From: Hahellaceae bacterium
GTDB lineage: Bacteria > Pseudomonadota > Gammaproteobacteria > Pseudomonadales > Oleiphilaceae
Assembly (NCBI GenBank): GCA_016744695.1
Contig: JADGDV010000036.1
Coordinates: forward strand, 1-32,095
DNA length: 32,095 nt
Direction: 5' to 3'
Shown here one piece after another: positions 1 to 9,190 of this stretch (position 1 is its first letter; the number at the start of each line of letters is the position of its first letter). The notes under the pieces were generated by a model. The model had not been told where the DNA came from, did no database searches, and saw only the letters and a program-made list of their open reading frames with translations. The position numbers and the translations under genes were made by a program.

Positions 1-114
1 CACTTTATTAGTCGACTTAAGTAATTAAAAAAGTGTTAGTAAAAAATAACTTTATTTCAACTACTTACCCTCTTCTTAATCCGCCGTGTTGTTGGCGTCT
101 CCTTCTGAGGAGGT
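1..114 (-). other. 5' leader of a leftward stable-RNA transcript (partial, probably rRNA operon)
   Basis: On the minus strand this stretch lies directly downstream of a stable-RNA-type promoter and runs off the left edge. It contains two small hairpins. CTCCT/AGGAG (99-103 with 108-112) has a 4-nt loop, and CGCC/GGCG (82-85 with 94-97) has an 8-nt loop. After these it becomes AT-rich. No tRNA cloverleaf and no open reading frame with a ribosome binding site was seen. A leader longer than 100 nt before any mature RNA fits a 16S rRNA operon better than a single tRNA gene, but the RNA itself lies outside the window, so its identity is inferred. Confidence 0.5.
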
Positions 115-146
115 GCGCATTATATAGAGTTTGGGCTCGCCGTCAA
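115..146 (-). promoter_or_regulatory. Strong sigma-70 promoter of stable-RNA type, reading left
   Basis: Read on the minus strand there is a TTGACG -35 box (141-146), a 16-nt spacer, a perfect TATAAT -10 box (119-124) and then GCGC (115-118). A GC-rich discriminator right after TATAAT is typical of rRNA and tRNA promoters under stringent (ppGpp/DksA) control. The upstream side on the minus strand (about 147-200) is AT-rich with runs of T and A, like an UP element. The block is GC-richer than its surroundings, which fits a conserved regulatory segment. No other promoter in the window is this close to consensus. Confidence 0.75.
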
Positions 147-579
147 TAGAGTTTCGTAATCTAAATTGAAAAAACTTAGTGACGTTAAAAACAACAATTC
201 TGGCACCTGTTAAATATGGTTCTTTTTTATGTTTTTACAAGTTAAAAACATCATCATTTATAAAAATCATTCAACACCCCTTTAAATATAATGCGCTTAA
301 TAGTAGATGGGTTCACACACTCCGCATAACATTCGATCGTCTCTATATATAAAGAAAGGGGGGGCTTAAGTATAAATAACAAACAGGTTGAATTTAAGCT
401 TGCATAAACGCTTTATTTTATTGGAAAAGCTAAATTAGTAGAAACCGACCTGAATCTCTCTTAACAATCAACTATAAATAGATAATCAGAACCATCTAAT
501 AATTGACCCTAGAGACCACCATTTAGACAAATAATATAAATGATCATTTCGAATTGAAATATTTTATTAGAATCAATAC
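147..579. other. AT-rich intergenic region, no gene seen
   Basis: There is no credible coding sequence on either strand between the stable-RNA promoter and the 3' end of flgL. Features noted are a run of seven G at 358-364 and a weak GCTTT/AAAGC inverted repeat (410-414 with 426-430). Neither looks like a convincing terminator for the flg transcript. No flagellin or flaG gene follows flgL here. Confidence 0.6.
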
Positions 580-1818
580 TTACAACCTATCAAACAACGA
601 TAAACTTGTTACTTGAGAATAAGTTGAATAAGCAGACTCTAATATAAACTGCTGCATTGTCAGGTTGCTAATAGCCTCGGCATAATCAAGGTCCTGCAGG
701 TCTGCCAGCACCTCCATAGTTAACAACTCAACATCAAGGTGCTGTTCATTTGTTGTCTCAACCGTATTTAATCGAGCCCCAATCTGACTACGAGTCTCCA
801 GTATAGACGTTTCAGCATTATCCAAATTTGTGATTGTATCTTCTAATAGATTATCAAAAACAGCTCGCCCGGAAGGTGTCGAATTAAAATTTTCAAGACC
901 GTAAATTAACTTCTCAACTGTTGATAATACACCTTGCTTTTCACTTGACTGTATAAAAAAATTATCTCCCGGAAGGGGGTCCCCCGCAACCTCAAACTGT
1001 ATGCCACTGTTTGAAATGGGTGCTCCCGAAACGTATGGCTCATTAGCCGTTAATATTCGACCCGATGACGCCTCCCTTATAGAATAGTTTGGCCCATTCG
1101 GAATAACACTCGTCACAGAATTAAATTCTACAACCATATCCTCCGGGTAAAATGCGTCATAAACCTCCTGATCAATAACCTGCCCGGTTGTTATAACCGC
1201 AGAGGGATTTGATTGATTCATAGGATTAACTTCTGTAAAAAAAGTATTCTGTGCAGCATCAAGATCCATGAATACAGATTTACCATTCTCTGTTGATGCG
1301 ATTGTAATGCTTGCATCTATCTGTACAAATCTCTGACCTTCATCCCCATTATACTCATATGAGCCAGAAACATTTTTTTGGAAGGGTGCCTCTTTACCCT
1401 GAAAACCACCAAAAACAAACTCTCCACTAGCATCCTGGGAATTCATCATGCCAGCAAGTTGCTCCATCCTTTCACCAATCTCAGATGCTATATAGGTTAG
1501 GTCTGTAGAACTCAACGCACCATTACCCGCATTAATCGTTAACTCTCTAACACGCTGAATAACATCATTAATGCTTCCCAAAAGATCATCTTCAAGATTT
1601 AGACTATTCTCAACCGATACAATATTATTTTGGAACTGTTCATTTAACGCAAGCTCCTGATTAAGCTGTAAAATACGTGTTGATGCAACAGGGTCATCAG
1701 CTGGCGTTAGAACCTTCTTACCCGTTGACATTTGTAACTGAGTTTTTTGTAGTTGAGCATTAACATCATTAATTGCATTAATCCCACCACTAAATAGTTG
1801 TTGTGTTGAAACTCTCAT
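580..1818 (-). CDS. flgL: Flagellar hook-associated protein 3 (hook-filament junction)
   Basis: FlgL forms the second junction layer between hook and filament, outside the cell, and is exported by the flagellar type III apparatus. The N-terminus (MRVSTQQLFSGG, then about residues 10-110) is the flagellin-like coiled-coil D0/D1 region with the MSTGKKVLTPADDP motif. The C-terminal 80 residues (NLDNAETSILETRSQIGARL, ending SYSQVTSLSLFDRL-like) form the partner helix. At 412 residues it is longer than E. coli FlgL (317), the extra length lying in the central variable domain. AGGGGT precedes the ATG. It is the last gene of the flg run, 40 bp after flgK, and no flagellin gene follows it in the window. 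Confidence 0.95.
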   Translation of the reverse strand: MRVSTQQLFSGGINAINDVNAQLQKTQLQMSTGKKVLTPADDPVASTRILQLNQELALNEQFQNNIVSVENSLNLEDDLLGSINDVIQRVRELTINAGNGALSSTDLTYIASEIGERMEQLAGMMNSQDASGEFVFGGFQGKEAPFQKNVSGSYEYNGDEGQRFVQIDASITIASTENGKSVFMDLDAAQNTFFTEVNPMNQSNPSAVITTGQVIDQEVYDAFYPEDMVVEFNSVTSVIPNGPNYSIREASSGRILTANEPYVSGAPISNSGIQFEVAGDPLPGDNFFIQSSEKQGVLSTVEKLIYGLENFNSTPSGRAVFDNLLEDTITNLDNAETSILETRSQIGARLNTVETTNEQHLDVELLTMEVLADLQDLDYAEAISNLTMQQFILESAYSTYSQVTSLSLFDRL

Positions 1819-1858
1819 TACAGACCCCTTTTATACTATTTTTGACCCGGTAAATACT

Positions 1859-4513
1859 TTAAAAAACACCTAATAAGGTATCGAACAACTCTCTAGCCAC
1901 ACTGATTACTTGAGCTGACGCATTATAAGCAGATTGATATTGAATTAATTTCCCGGCCTCTTCATCAAGGTTCACTCCAGACACCTCATTCCAACTTGCC
2001 ACTGATTGCGTAAGCAAGGCCTGACTTGCATCCTTATCTAAGCGAGCCTGATTAGTAAAGGTACCAACCTCTTCAACCAACCGAGAATAAGCCTCATTAT
2101 ATGTACTTACTCCTCCACCGACAGTCCCTAAAGTCTCGAGCCCCGTCAAGGATAAGGCGTTTCTATTATCTGAAAAACCATCTGTGTTGTAACCAATGCT
2201 AAATAAGTCACCGGCATTAGGCTCACCCTTTATATCTATTTGAAAGCCTCTGTATGTACTCTGCGCCGTTGGAGATTGCTGGAATACCGTATCAGCATCA
2301 GAAAATAGTGTAACGCCGTCACTCATATTTACATCAATGAAACCACCGACAGCTACACCAAAACCTGCCCCAACCACTTGAGAGGCTACAACCGTATTAT
2401 TGTATGGGTCTACTTTATCAATATCTACAGACCCAGCAGTCACTTCAAACTCAAGATCTACACCTAACGATGATTTAATTGTAAGGTTGCTACCATCGCT
2501 AATAGCGTAAATCCCACTAGCCATTAAGCTTGCATTAGCATTTATAATTGTTTCAAGTTCATCGGGGCTATAAACCGCAGGAGCTGTTACGGTTAAAACC
2601 TCACCATTTAAAGTTAGGCCATCTATTGCATTAAGGTTACGAACAGTCGCCTGAGAATATGCATTAGCTGTAACACCTTGAGCAGCACTTAACTTTGCGG
2701 CAATAGCATCGGCACTATCATTTGCTAACACAGGAACTACTTGGGACGATACAACCCCTGTGTCAGTGTCCCTTGAGAAAACAGTAATATTTTGAGCCTG
2801 ATAACCATTATTAAAGACTGCGGGGTTTGTTGGGGTGGGGATCTGTGAAATATCAGCACCATTCGCAGAAATCGCTGTTTGTCCTGCATCACTAGTAAAG
2901 ACCTCATTAGACAAACCGGGGATATAATTTTGATTATTTAGTGGGGGCACTAATGGGACAGGGTTTGCCGGATCAGATACATCTAGCACCTCATATCGTG
3001 TTTCACTAATAAAGCGAACAGCCATTGGCGGAGTTAACTCGCCAGGTACAGAGAACGTACTTAATGGTTGATTAGTAGCAGGATTGGTTACATCTAGCAT
3101 AACCCCTGGACTAATTACACCACTGCCCGTATTACCCAAACTCGCCTCCGACCTAATAGGAGCTGCAAAAGCTATATTTTCTACTCGATCAATATCTAAA
3201 CTAATATCTCGGGCACCATAGCGGGTGGGCTGAATCTGATATTTATCACCCACTTGAAATGAGCCTGATTCTAAATTAATAGCAAAACCTTCAAGTTCAA
3301 TGCTCGCAGGAAAGGAACCAGGAAGTATCCCGCGAGTCACGAGATCTCCCGTGCTATTGTTTATAACACTGTAATCAGAGTTACTAGGACCGTTAAACTG
3401 CAATTCATAGTTATCAATGGTTAATTTTGATGAATCTACAATTTCAACGCCTATTACTCTATCCATGGGTGGCAGGTTATTTTGATTACCAATAGCCCTG
3501 GAGCTCATTAACTGGCTATTATTAATATCAGTAAAAAAGAATCCGCCTAAATTATTTTCAAGATCCATCCCGATCTGGTGCTGCTCATTAACCGTGTCCG
3601 CCAATACAACAGCAATAAGCCCCATACTATTAATTGAATCTGCAAGAATGGAGTCTCTAAACTCTAACGCCCCTCCAACAGTTCCGCCTGTTATATCATC
3701 AGTAATTACTTGTGTATTACCCGCATTTACAAATGCAATATCACTTATTGAAGGGTCATCCTTACTAGGGATAACACTTAATTGATTAAAGTTATTGTTA
3801 ACAACTAAAGGCTGACCTTTACCTATAAAAACATTAACTTGATTATCACCCTGAGGGATAATGCTTACAGTGACCTTTTCAGATAGCTGTCGAAGAAGCT
3901 CATCTCGCTCATCAAGCAAGGTGTTAGGCGAGTCTCCTGGTCCAGCAGCTGCAGTGGCAATTGTAATTGCCTCATTCAGCTCAGAGATACCGCTTGATAA
4001 ACTATTAATTTCAGCAACCTCTGCAGACAGTTGCTGATCGATAGCTTGCGACTGCTGCTCTAAACGAGAAGATAGCTGATGAAAACGACTGACCAATGAT
4101 TCAGACTGACTAAGTAACAACTGCCTTTCTGGCACTGACGATGGGTCATCAGCCCCCCCTTGAACAGCCTCAAAAAACTGGCTCATCGCGTTGGACAAAC
4201 CTGTCGTTTCACTCGCTAACAAATTATCAATTTGACTAGACTGATTTAACAGCGTATTTCTCTCACTAAAAACCGTGGTATCAGACCGAAGCTGTGTGTT
4301 TATAAATTCTTCATTTAAACGACGTATAGTGGTTACAGTAACGCCTGACCCAACATAACCAGCCCCGGTAAGCTGTGAATTGGATGAATCGAAAACAACA
4401 TCTTGTCGACTATAGCCAGGCGTATTTGTATTGGATACGTTATTACCGGTAGTTGCCAGCGCAGTTTGGTGCGCCTGCAGACCAGTAAGGCCGATATTTA
4501 ACAAGCTAGCCAT
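1859..4513 (-). CDS. flgK: Flagellar hook-associated protein 1
   Basis: FlgK forms the first junction layer on the hook tip. The N-terminus has the rod/hook family signature (LNIGLTGLQAHQTALATTGN then NVSNTNTPGYSRQ, residues about 5-37). The C-terminus (residues about 845-884, GKLIQYQSAYNASAQVISVA) is the conserved helix that packs in the axial core. At 884 residues it is far longer than the E. coli protein (547). The additional sequence lies between about residues 330 and 760 and is rich in T, S, N, V and G, consistent with inserted surface domains. The start overlaps the end of flgJ by 8 bp, and a strong GGAGGAT Shine-Dalgarno sits inside flgJ, suggesting translational coupling. Confidence 0.95.
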   Translation of the reverse strand: MASLLNIGLTGLQAHQTALATTGNNVSNTNTPGYSRQDVVFDSSNSQLTGAGYVGSGVTVTTIRRLNEEFINTQLRSDTTVFSERNTLLNQSSQIDNLLASETTGLSNAMSQFFEAVQGGADDPSSVPERQLLLSQSESLVSRFHQLSSRLEQQSQAIDQQLSAEVAEINSLSSGISELNEAITIATAAAGPGDSPNTLLDERDELLRQLSEKVTVSIIPQGDNQVNVFIGKGQPLVVNNNFNQLSVIPSKDDPSISDIAFVNAGNTQVITDDITGGTVGGALEFRDSILADSINSMGLIAVVLADTVNEQHQIGMDLENNLGGFFFTDINNSQLMSSRAIGNQNNLPPMDRVIGVEIVDSSKLTIDNYELQFNGPSNSDYSVINNSTGDLVTRGILPGSFPASIELEGFAINLESGSFQVGDKYQIQPTRYGARDISLDIDRVENIAFAAPIRSEASLGNTGSGVISPGVMLDVTNPATNQPLSTFSVPGELTPPMAVRFISETRYEVLDVSDPANPVPLVPPLNNQNYIPGLSNEVFTSDAGQTAISANGADISQIPTPTNPAVFNNGYQAQNITVFSRDTDTGVVSSQVVPVLANDSADAIAAKLSAAQGVTANAYSQATVRNLNAIDGLTLNGEVLTVTAPAVYSPDELETIINANASLMASGIYAISDGSNLTIKSSLGVDLEFEVTAGSVDIDKVDPYNNTVVASQVVGAGFGVAVGGFIDVNMSDGVTLFSDADTVFQQSPTAQSTYRGFQIDIKGEPNAGDLFSIGYNTDGFSDNRNALSLTGLETLGTVGGGVSTYNEAYSRLVEEVGTFTNQARLDKDASQALLTQSVASWNEVSGVNLDEEAGKLIQYQSAYNASAQVISVARELFDTLLGVF

Positions 4514-5552
4514 CGTTTATATCCTCCAACGTATTAGAGTATTCAATATCATTCATCGCACCTTTAAAAAGTTCTCCATTTAAGATGCTTTGAATTTTAT
4601 TACTGTAGGCTGGATCAGTTGCGTACCCTGCATCCTGAAGTTTTTCAGTAAATTTATCAGGGTTAGTTAAATGCTGCATTGCGGGTTCGTAGCGCGGGTT
4701 ATCTTGTAAGAAGCGTGCGTAATCCCTGAAGCTATCTTCATAATTATCGTACGAACGAAAGCTCGCTTTTTCTTTCATTGCGAGCCCATCACGATATTCA
4801 GTTGTTACAATTTCAACATCATTACCTTTCCAGCGCTCATCAGCCTTAATACCAAACAAATTAAACGAAGCATCCTGATTAGGAGATTCAATCATATGCT
4901 TTCCCCAACCCGTTTCTAAAGCCGACTGCGCTACCATTACCTTAGCGCTAATACCGGTTTCTTTTTCAACATTCAAAGCCATCGGGTAAAGATGAGCAAT
5001 AAACTCATCAGGGGATGTAAATGTTAGAGGAGAGTTACTAGCCGGTAAATCATTAGAATTAACAGTCAAACCACTTTCAGTCGCTGCCTGCTGTTTAATT
5101 TTATCCTCAACCTTAACAATCGCCTCAACTAACTCAACCGCATCCTGTAAAGATTTTTCTACTGGCAACGTTCTTGGATAATCCGATATTTCTTTGTGTA
5201 AAAGAGGGTTTTCTGATGCAGTACTTTCAACACCATCAATTTGATTAGACATTTGGCGCATCATCGCATCAGCCAAACCAACGCCCCGCCCTTGAGAGAG
5301 AGTAAGACTCATCTGGCTATCAAACATTTGTTGATAAAATTCTGTTTGATCACTATTAAGAAAATTACCTTCACTAAAAGACTTATTAGCTTCTCTCATG
5401 CTTTTGGTTATCATCGAAATAAAGAGTGACTCAAACTGCTTAGAAACCGTTTCAAGTGCCGCCGTTTTATCATCTTTTGCTTGAGTTTTAAGTGCATTTA
5501 AACCAGAAAACTCTGTGTAGGTATACGCTTGATCAACATTCGAATTTATCAT
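4506..5552 (-). CDS. flgJ: Rod-cap protein with C-terminal peptidoglycan glucosaminidase
   Basis: FlgJ caps the growing rod and opens the peptidoglycan for it. Residues about 30-105 match the rod-binding domain (KQFESLFISMITKSMREANK, then FYQQMFDSQMS). A linker follows (110-180), and residues about 185-335 form the glucosaminidase domain, with E213 in SALETGWGKH as the expected catalytic glutamate and the FNLFGIKAD motif after it. This two-domain form is the usual one in Beta- and Gammaproteobacteria. At 348 residues it is slightly longer than the Salmonella protein (316). GGGAGA lies just upstream of the ATG. It follows flgI by 12 bp and overlaps flgK by 8 bp. Confidence 0.95.
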   Translation of the reverse strand: MINSNVDQAYTYTEFSGLNALKTQAKDDKTAALETVSKQFESLFISMITKSMREANKSFSEGNFLNSDQTEFYQQMFDSQMSLTLSQGRGVGLADAMMRQMSNQIDGVESTASENPLLHKEISDYPRTLPVEKSLQDAVELVEAIVKVEDKIKQQAATESGLTVNSNDLPASNSPLTFTSPDEFIAHLYPMALNVEKETGISAKVMVAQSALETGWGKHMIESPNQDASFNLFGIKADERWKGNDVEIVTTEYRDGLAMKEKASFRSYDNYEDSFRDYARFLQDNPRYEPAMQHLTNPDKFTEKLQDAGYATDPAYSNKIQSILNGELFKGAMNDIEYSNTLEDINDG

Positions 5553-5564
5553 GAATCGTCTCCC

Positions 5565-6677
5565 TTAAATCACTATCAGCTCGGCTTTAAGTGCGCCGGC
5601 TGTTTTTAAGGCTTCAAGGATGGCCATAATATCTCCAGGCGCTGCACCTACATTATTTACCGCCTGAACAATTTCACTCAATGTAATCGCTGGACCAAAC
5701 TTGAACATGCGAGCAGGCTCCTGCTCTATATCTATTTCGCTCTGTGGAACAACCACCGTTTCGCCCCCAGAAAAAGCGCCTGGCTGGCTAACTTCAGCCC
5801 CTTCAGAGATAGTGACCGTTAAATTCCCATGAGTAACGGCTGCCGGCAATACCTTTACATTTTGGCCAACTACAATTGTTCCTGTACGTGAATTAATAAT
5901 TATTTTAGCCGAACCCTCTCCCGGTTCAACTTCAATATTTTCAAGCACAGAAAGGAAACTAACTCGCTGAGATGCATCTCTGGGAGCCTTTACGGATACT
6001 GAACCTGCATCCATGGCATAAGCCGTTTGAGGCCCTAATAAATTATTTAGTTTATCCACAATACGCTTTGCAGTTGTAAAGTCTGCAATATTTAAGTTAA
6101 AAGTGAGCGTATCACCACGATGAAATGCACTAGGAACCGCACGCTCTACCGAGGCTCCATTAGGAATTCGTCCCACACTAGGTACATTAACGGTAATAGA
6201 TGAACCATCAGAACCTTCAGCACCAAAACCACCAACAACCAAACTCCCTTGACCCATCGCATAAACCTGTCCGTCTGCACCCTTTAATGGGGTTAGTAGC
6301 AAACTGCCACCTCTAAGGCTTTTAGCATTACCTAATGATGACACGGTAATATCAATTGTTTGTCCTGGTTTAGAAAAAGCAGGGAGGTCTGCATGTACGG
6401 CTACAGCCGCTACATTTTTAAGTTTTGGATCGACCCCTTGAGGAATAGTAATTCCAAACTTGTTCATCAAATTTCTAAAAGTTTGATCCGTAAAAGAAGC
6501 TTTATCACCCGAACCATCAAGTCCAACCACTAATCCATAACCCACTAACTGATTACTTCGAACCCCCTGAACAGAAGTCATATCTTTTAACCGATCTGCC
6601 AATAATGAAGGCGACAGCAATACAGCAGCAAGCGACAAAACACCGACTAGTATTGAAATATTATTTTGCTTACTCAT
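5565..6677 (-). CDS. flgI: Flagellar P-ring protein precursor
   Basis: FlgI assembles the periplasmic P ring around the rod, in the peptidoglycan layer. The protein begins [12 protein letters not shown] and has a Sec signal peptide with a hydrophobic core and likely cleavage before DRLKDM. Family motifs seen are [32 protein letters not shown], the [14 protein letters not shown] region and the C-terminal [20 protein letters not shown] chose the internal ATG at 6675-6677 (370 residues). It has an AGGTGATGG Shine-Dalgarno and places the signal peptide at the N-terminus. An upstream in-frame ATG at 6711-6713 would add 12 residues but has no ribosome binding site. Confidence 0.95.
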   Translation of the reverse strand: MSKQNNISILVGVLSLAAVLLSPSLLADRLKDMTSVQGVRSNQLVGYGLVVGLDGSGDKASFTDQTFRNLMNKFGITIPQGVDPKLKNVAAVAVHADLPAFSKPGQTIDITVSSLGNAKSLRGGSLLLTPLKGADGQVYAMGQGSLVVGGFGAEGSDGSSITVNVPSVGRIPNGASVERAVPSAFHRGDTLTFNLNIADFTTAKRIVDKLNNLLGPQTAYAMDAGSVSVKAPRDASQRVSFLSVLENIEVEPGEGSAKIIINSRTGTIVVGQNVKVLPAAVTHGNLTVTISEGAEVSQPGAFSGGETVVVPQSEIDIEQEPARMFKFGPAITLSEIVQAVNNVGAAPGDIMAILEALKTAGALKAELIVI

Positions 6678-6726
6678 ACCATCACCTATTATTTGACTTT
6701 TATTGCTTACCATTTAGCACTAACAA

Positions 6727-7413
6727 TTAGAATGGCCACCATTCGCTATTAAAGAAACGAGAACCCCACCCCATGCGGTTACTTTGATCAAAGTCACCCG
6801 TTCCACCATAGGCAATTCGTGCATCAGCCACTTTCGTTGAGGGAATAGTGTTGCTAGGGCTGATATCATCTTGACGTACAAGGCCTGTTATTCTGATGTA
6901 TTCATCACCTTGATTCAGCGTAAGCCACTTCTCGCCACGAATCCTTAACACGCCATTTGAGAGCACCTCTGAAACAGTGACAGATATACTTCCATCTAAG
7001 CTATTACTCTGATCACTTTCCGCGTCACCATCAAAGTCTCGCTTAAAGTCAATATCCGTTAACATGCTTAAGTTACCTGCAGAAATCCCAGACCCTAAAA
7101 GCGTTCCTTCATCAAACTCAACGGTAGTTTCCTTTCCATAGGAGGTTTCTGCTTTCTTGGACGACTTAGTATTTTCTTCTAATGTTACGGTTAATATATC
7201 CCCGATATTAAAAGCAATACGATCACCATATAAACCGAAATTTCGATTCACCTGAAAGATTGAACCATTCACATCTTCTGGCTGTATAAGTGACTGAGGA
7301 GGTACAGGCGAATAGGCAGGATCACCTGGCGCCGGCATCTCTCTGGTAACAGTACTGCAGCCACTTACTGTGACCAATAAACCAAATGAACATATTCTTA
7401 ATATTTTGCTCAT
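6727..7413 (-). CDS. flgH: Flagellar L-ring lipoprotein
   Basis: FlgH forms the outer-membrane L ring. The mature protein starts at C19 of the lipobox VSGCS after a short hydrophobic signal, so it is a lipoprotein. Family motifs include NRNFGLYGDRIAFNIGDILT, the EENTKSSKKAETSYGK segment, VLRIRGEKWLTLNQGDEYIR and the C-terminal NRMGWGSRFFNSEWWPF. I chose ATG 7411-7413 (228 residues) because AAGGAG lies 8 nt upstream. An in-frame GTG three codons earlier overlaps that Shine-Dalgarno and is unlikely to be used. Length agrees with E. coli FlgH (232). It lies 42 bp after flgG and 49 bp before flgI. Confidence 0.95.
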   Translation of the reverse strand: MSKILRICSFGLLVTVSGCSTVTREMPAPGDPAYSPVPPQSLIQPEDVNGSIFQVNRNFGLYGDRIAFNIGDILTVTLEENTKSSKKAETSYGKETTVEFDEGTLLGSGISAGNLSMLTDIDFKRDFDGDAESDQSNSLDGSISVTVSEVLSNGVLRIRGEKWLTLNQGDEYIRITGLVRQDDISPSNTIPSTKVADARIAYGGTGDFDQSNRMGWGSRFFNSEWWPF

Positions 7414-7455
7414 CTCACCCACTCCTTTATATATTTGTTACTTTTAAACTAATCA

Positions 7456-8241
7456 TTAGAGATTTTGGCTTATGTACTGCAACATCGAGTCGGCAGTCGA
7501 AACGACTTTTGAGTTCATTTCATAAGCACGCTGAGTTGTGATCATGTTTACTAGTTCTTCAACCACTTCAACGTTAGACGATTCAACCATCCCTTGCTCC
7601 AAGGTACCTAAACCATCAAGTCCGGGCGTACCTTCTTGTGGATCACCACTAGACCCCGTCTCTCTGAACAGGTTATTACCCATTGCTTCAAGACCCTGTG
7701 GATTAATAAAATCGACCGTCGTGATATTGCCAAGAATAGTAGGGGCTGTTTCTCCCCTTACAACTGAAGAAACGGTGCCGTCAGTACCAATAGTTATAGA
7801 AGAAGTATTATCAGGAACGGTGATAGCAGGTTCGAGAGGATGTCCATTAGCAGTAACAATATCGCCATTAGAATTCAACTGAAACTGGCCATCTCGGGTA
7901 TATGATATATTGCCATCAGGCATTAAAACCTGAATAAAGCCTCGCCCATTAACCGCCATATCAAGTGGCTGCTCAGTAACTTGTAAAGAACCTTGAGTAA
8001 ACTCTTTGGCAGTTCCAACAACTCGAACACCCGTTCCTAACTGTAAGCCAGAAGGCAGCTCTGAATCTTGCGAACTCTTACCACCTGGTTGACGTTCAAT
8101 TTGATATAACAGATCTTGAAATACTGCTCTCTCACGCTTAAAGCCTGTGGTATTTACGTTTGCTAAGTTGTTAGATGTTGTTGTTAATGCAGTGTCTTGA
8201 GCACTAAGCCCCGTTTTACTGACATATAATGCAGGATGCAT
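7456..8241 (-). CDS. flgG: Flagellar distal rod protein
   Basis: FlgG forms the distal rod that passes through the P and L rings. It begins MHPALYVSKTGLSAQDTALT and carries the SNNLANVNTTGFKRERAVFQ signature. It ends with the conserved helix VVEELVNMITTQRAYEMNSK. I chose ATG 8239-8241 (261 residues; E. coli 260), since AGGAGG lies 5 nt before it. A GTG two codons upstream overlaps that site. Unlike its neighbours it is separated from the gene before it (flgF) by 162 bp. Confidence 0.96.
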   Translation of the reverse strand: MHPALYVSKTGLSAQDTALTTTSNNLANVNTTGFKRERAVFQDLLYQIERQPGGKSSQDSELPSGLQLGTGVRVVGTAKEFTQGSLQVTEQPLDMAVNGRGFIQVLMPDGNISYTRDGQFQLNSNGDIVTANGHPLEPAITVPDNTSSITIGTDGTVSSVVRGETAPTILGNITTVDFINPQGLEAMGNNLFRETGSSGDPQEGTPGLDGLGTLEQGMVESSNVEVVEELVNMITTQRAYEMNSKVVSTADSMLQYISQNL

Positions 8242-8403
8242 AAGCACCTCCTAGTTAGCTCGTATACATTCCACTAAAGGTCTGTATACATTTTGTACGA
8301 CACCATGGCGGAAACCGATAACCGCTTTGTAAATAAAGGCGGTGAGCAATTTCCTGAATGATGTTGCAAACAACGACGGTTTTATGCCGTTATTATTGCT
8401 CTA
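8242..8403 (-). other. Unusually long flgF-flgG intergenic region with hairpins and a repeat
   Basis: This 162-bp gap is the largest between consecutive flg genes here; the others are 2-74 bp or overlap. Two inverted repeats are visible: CCGC-TTT/AAA-g-GCGG (8322-8328 with 8335-8342) and an ACGG/CCGT pair with 7-nt loop near 8376-8393. A 9-bp direct repeat GTATACATT occurs at 8262-8270 and 8284-8292, each copy containing the palindrome GTATAC, just upstream of the flgG Shine-Dalgarno. No correctly spaced GG-N10-GC sigma-54 element was found. The region could hold an internal promoter, an attenuator or an RNA processing site; the sequence does not decide. Confidence 0.4.
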
Positions 8404-9144
8404 CTAGGATATTTGCAATAAGCGTGCCGCTGCTTCCGAATTTTCGTCAGCAGCGCTCATTACTTTTACGTGGAGCTCGTATTGACGAGCTAAAGAAAGG
8501 ATTTCAGTGAGGGAATCTACAGCATTTACGTTACTTGCTTCTAAAAAACCAGACTCCAATCGAACATCTGCATCTACAACGGCGGGATCACCACCTTTAA
8601 CTCTAATTAAACCATCCAGACCTTTTTCTATCTGATCTCTTGGTGGATTAACTAATTTTATTCTGTCTACCTCAGCAATCGCATCAGGCGTCTGCCCGAG
8701 AGGCACAATTGAAATCGTACCATCAGCACCAAGCTCCATGCTTGCAGCAGGAGGTATAGATACAGGGCCACCATTACCTAATACAGCTAAGCCAGAACCT
8801 GTACGAAGTATGCCATTAATATCAGTCTGCAAATCACCTGCTCGTGTATATGCCTCACTGCCATCTGGCGCCTGAACGGCAATCCACCCGTCACCCTTTA
8901 TGGCAACATCGAGATCACGTCCTGTTTCATTTAAAGGACCTTGCTCAAAATTAGTACCTGGCCGCTCTGTCATAGCATAGGCCCTAGTAGGATGGTGCTC
9001 ACCATAAACTGGCATGCTTCGCGCCTGAGCAAAATCATTCTTAAAACCTGTGGTATTTACGTTCGCCAGGTTATTAGAATGCGCTTGTTGCGCCAACATT
9101 GATTGCTTTGCACCACTCATGGATATATATAACGCCTTATCCAT
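8404..9144 (-). CDS. flgF: Flagellar proximal rod protein
   Basis: FlgF is a proximal rod subunit that is exported and assembled in the periplasm. The N-terminus MDKALYISMSGAKQSMLAQQ and the SNNLANVNTTGFKNDFAQAR signature are followed by a body resembling FlgG. The C-terminal helix (NAVDSLTEILSLARQYELHV) is the FlgF form of the rod-family ending. At 246 residues it matches the usual length (about 250). GGAGGAG lies next to the ATG. It is 46 bp downstream of flgE. Confidence 0.95.
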   Translation of the reverse strand: MDKALYISMSGAKQSMLAQQAHSNNLANVNTTGFKNDFAQARSMPVYGEHHPTRAYAMTERPGTNFEQGPLNETGRDLDVAIKGDGWIAVQAPDGSEAYTRAGDLQTDINGILRTGSGLAVLGNGGPVSIPPAASMELGADGTISIVPLGQTPDAIAEVDRIKLVNPPRDQIEKGLDGLIRVKGGDPAVVDADVRLESGFLEASNVNAVDSLTEILSLARQYELHVKVMSAADENSEAAARLLQIS

Positions 9145-9190
9145 TACTCCTCCTTCACCATTTCAACGTTCTTAAATATGTCTAACAGTT

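Noticed and set aside
358-364. Run of seven G as a phase-variation tract
   Set aside because: It lies in non-coding sequence far from any start codon or promoter seen, so no switching role can be supported.
6678-6713. 12-residue N-terminal extension of flgI
   Set aside because: No ribosome binding site precedes the upstream ATG, and the extension would bury the signal peptide.
7538-7882. 114-codon open frame on the plus strand, antisense to flgG
   Set aside because: It lies wholly within the well-supported flgG gene, is Ser/Pro/Val-rich like other mirror frames here, and has no Shine-Dalgarno.
8242-8403. Possible second sigma-54 promoter before flgG
   Set aside because: GG and GC dinucleotides occur, but none has the required 10-nt spacing with flanking consensus; the nearest candidate is 11 nt apart.
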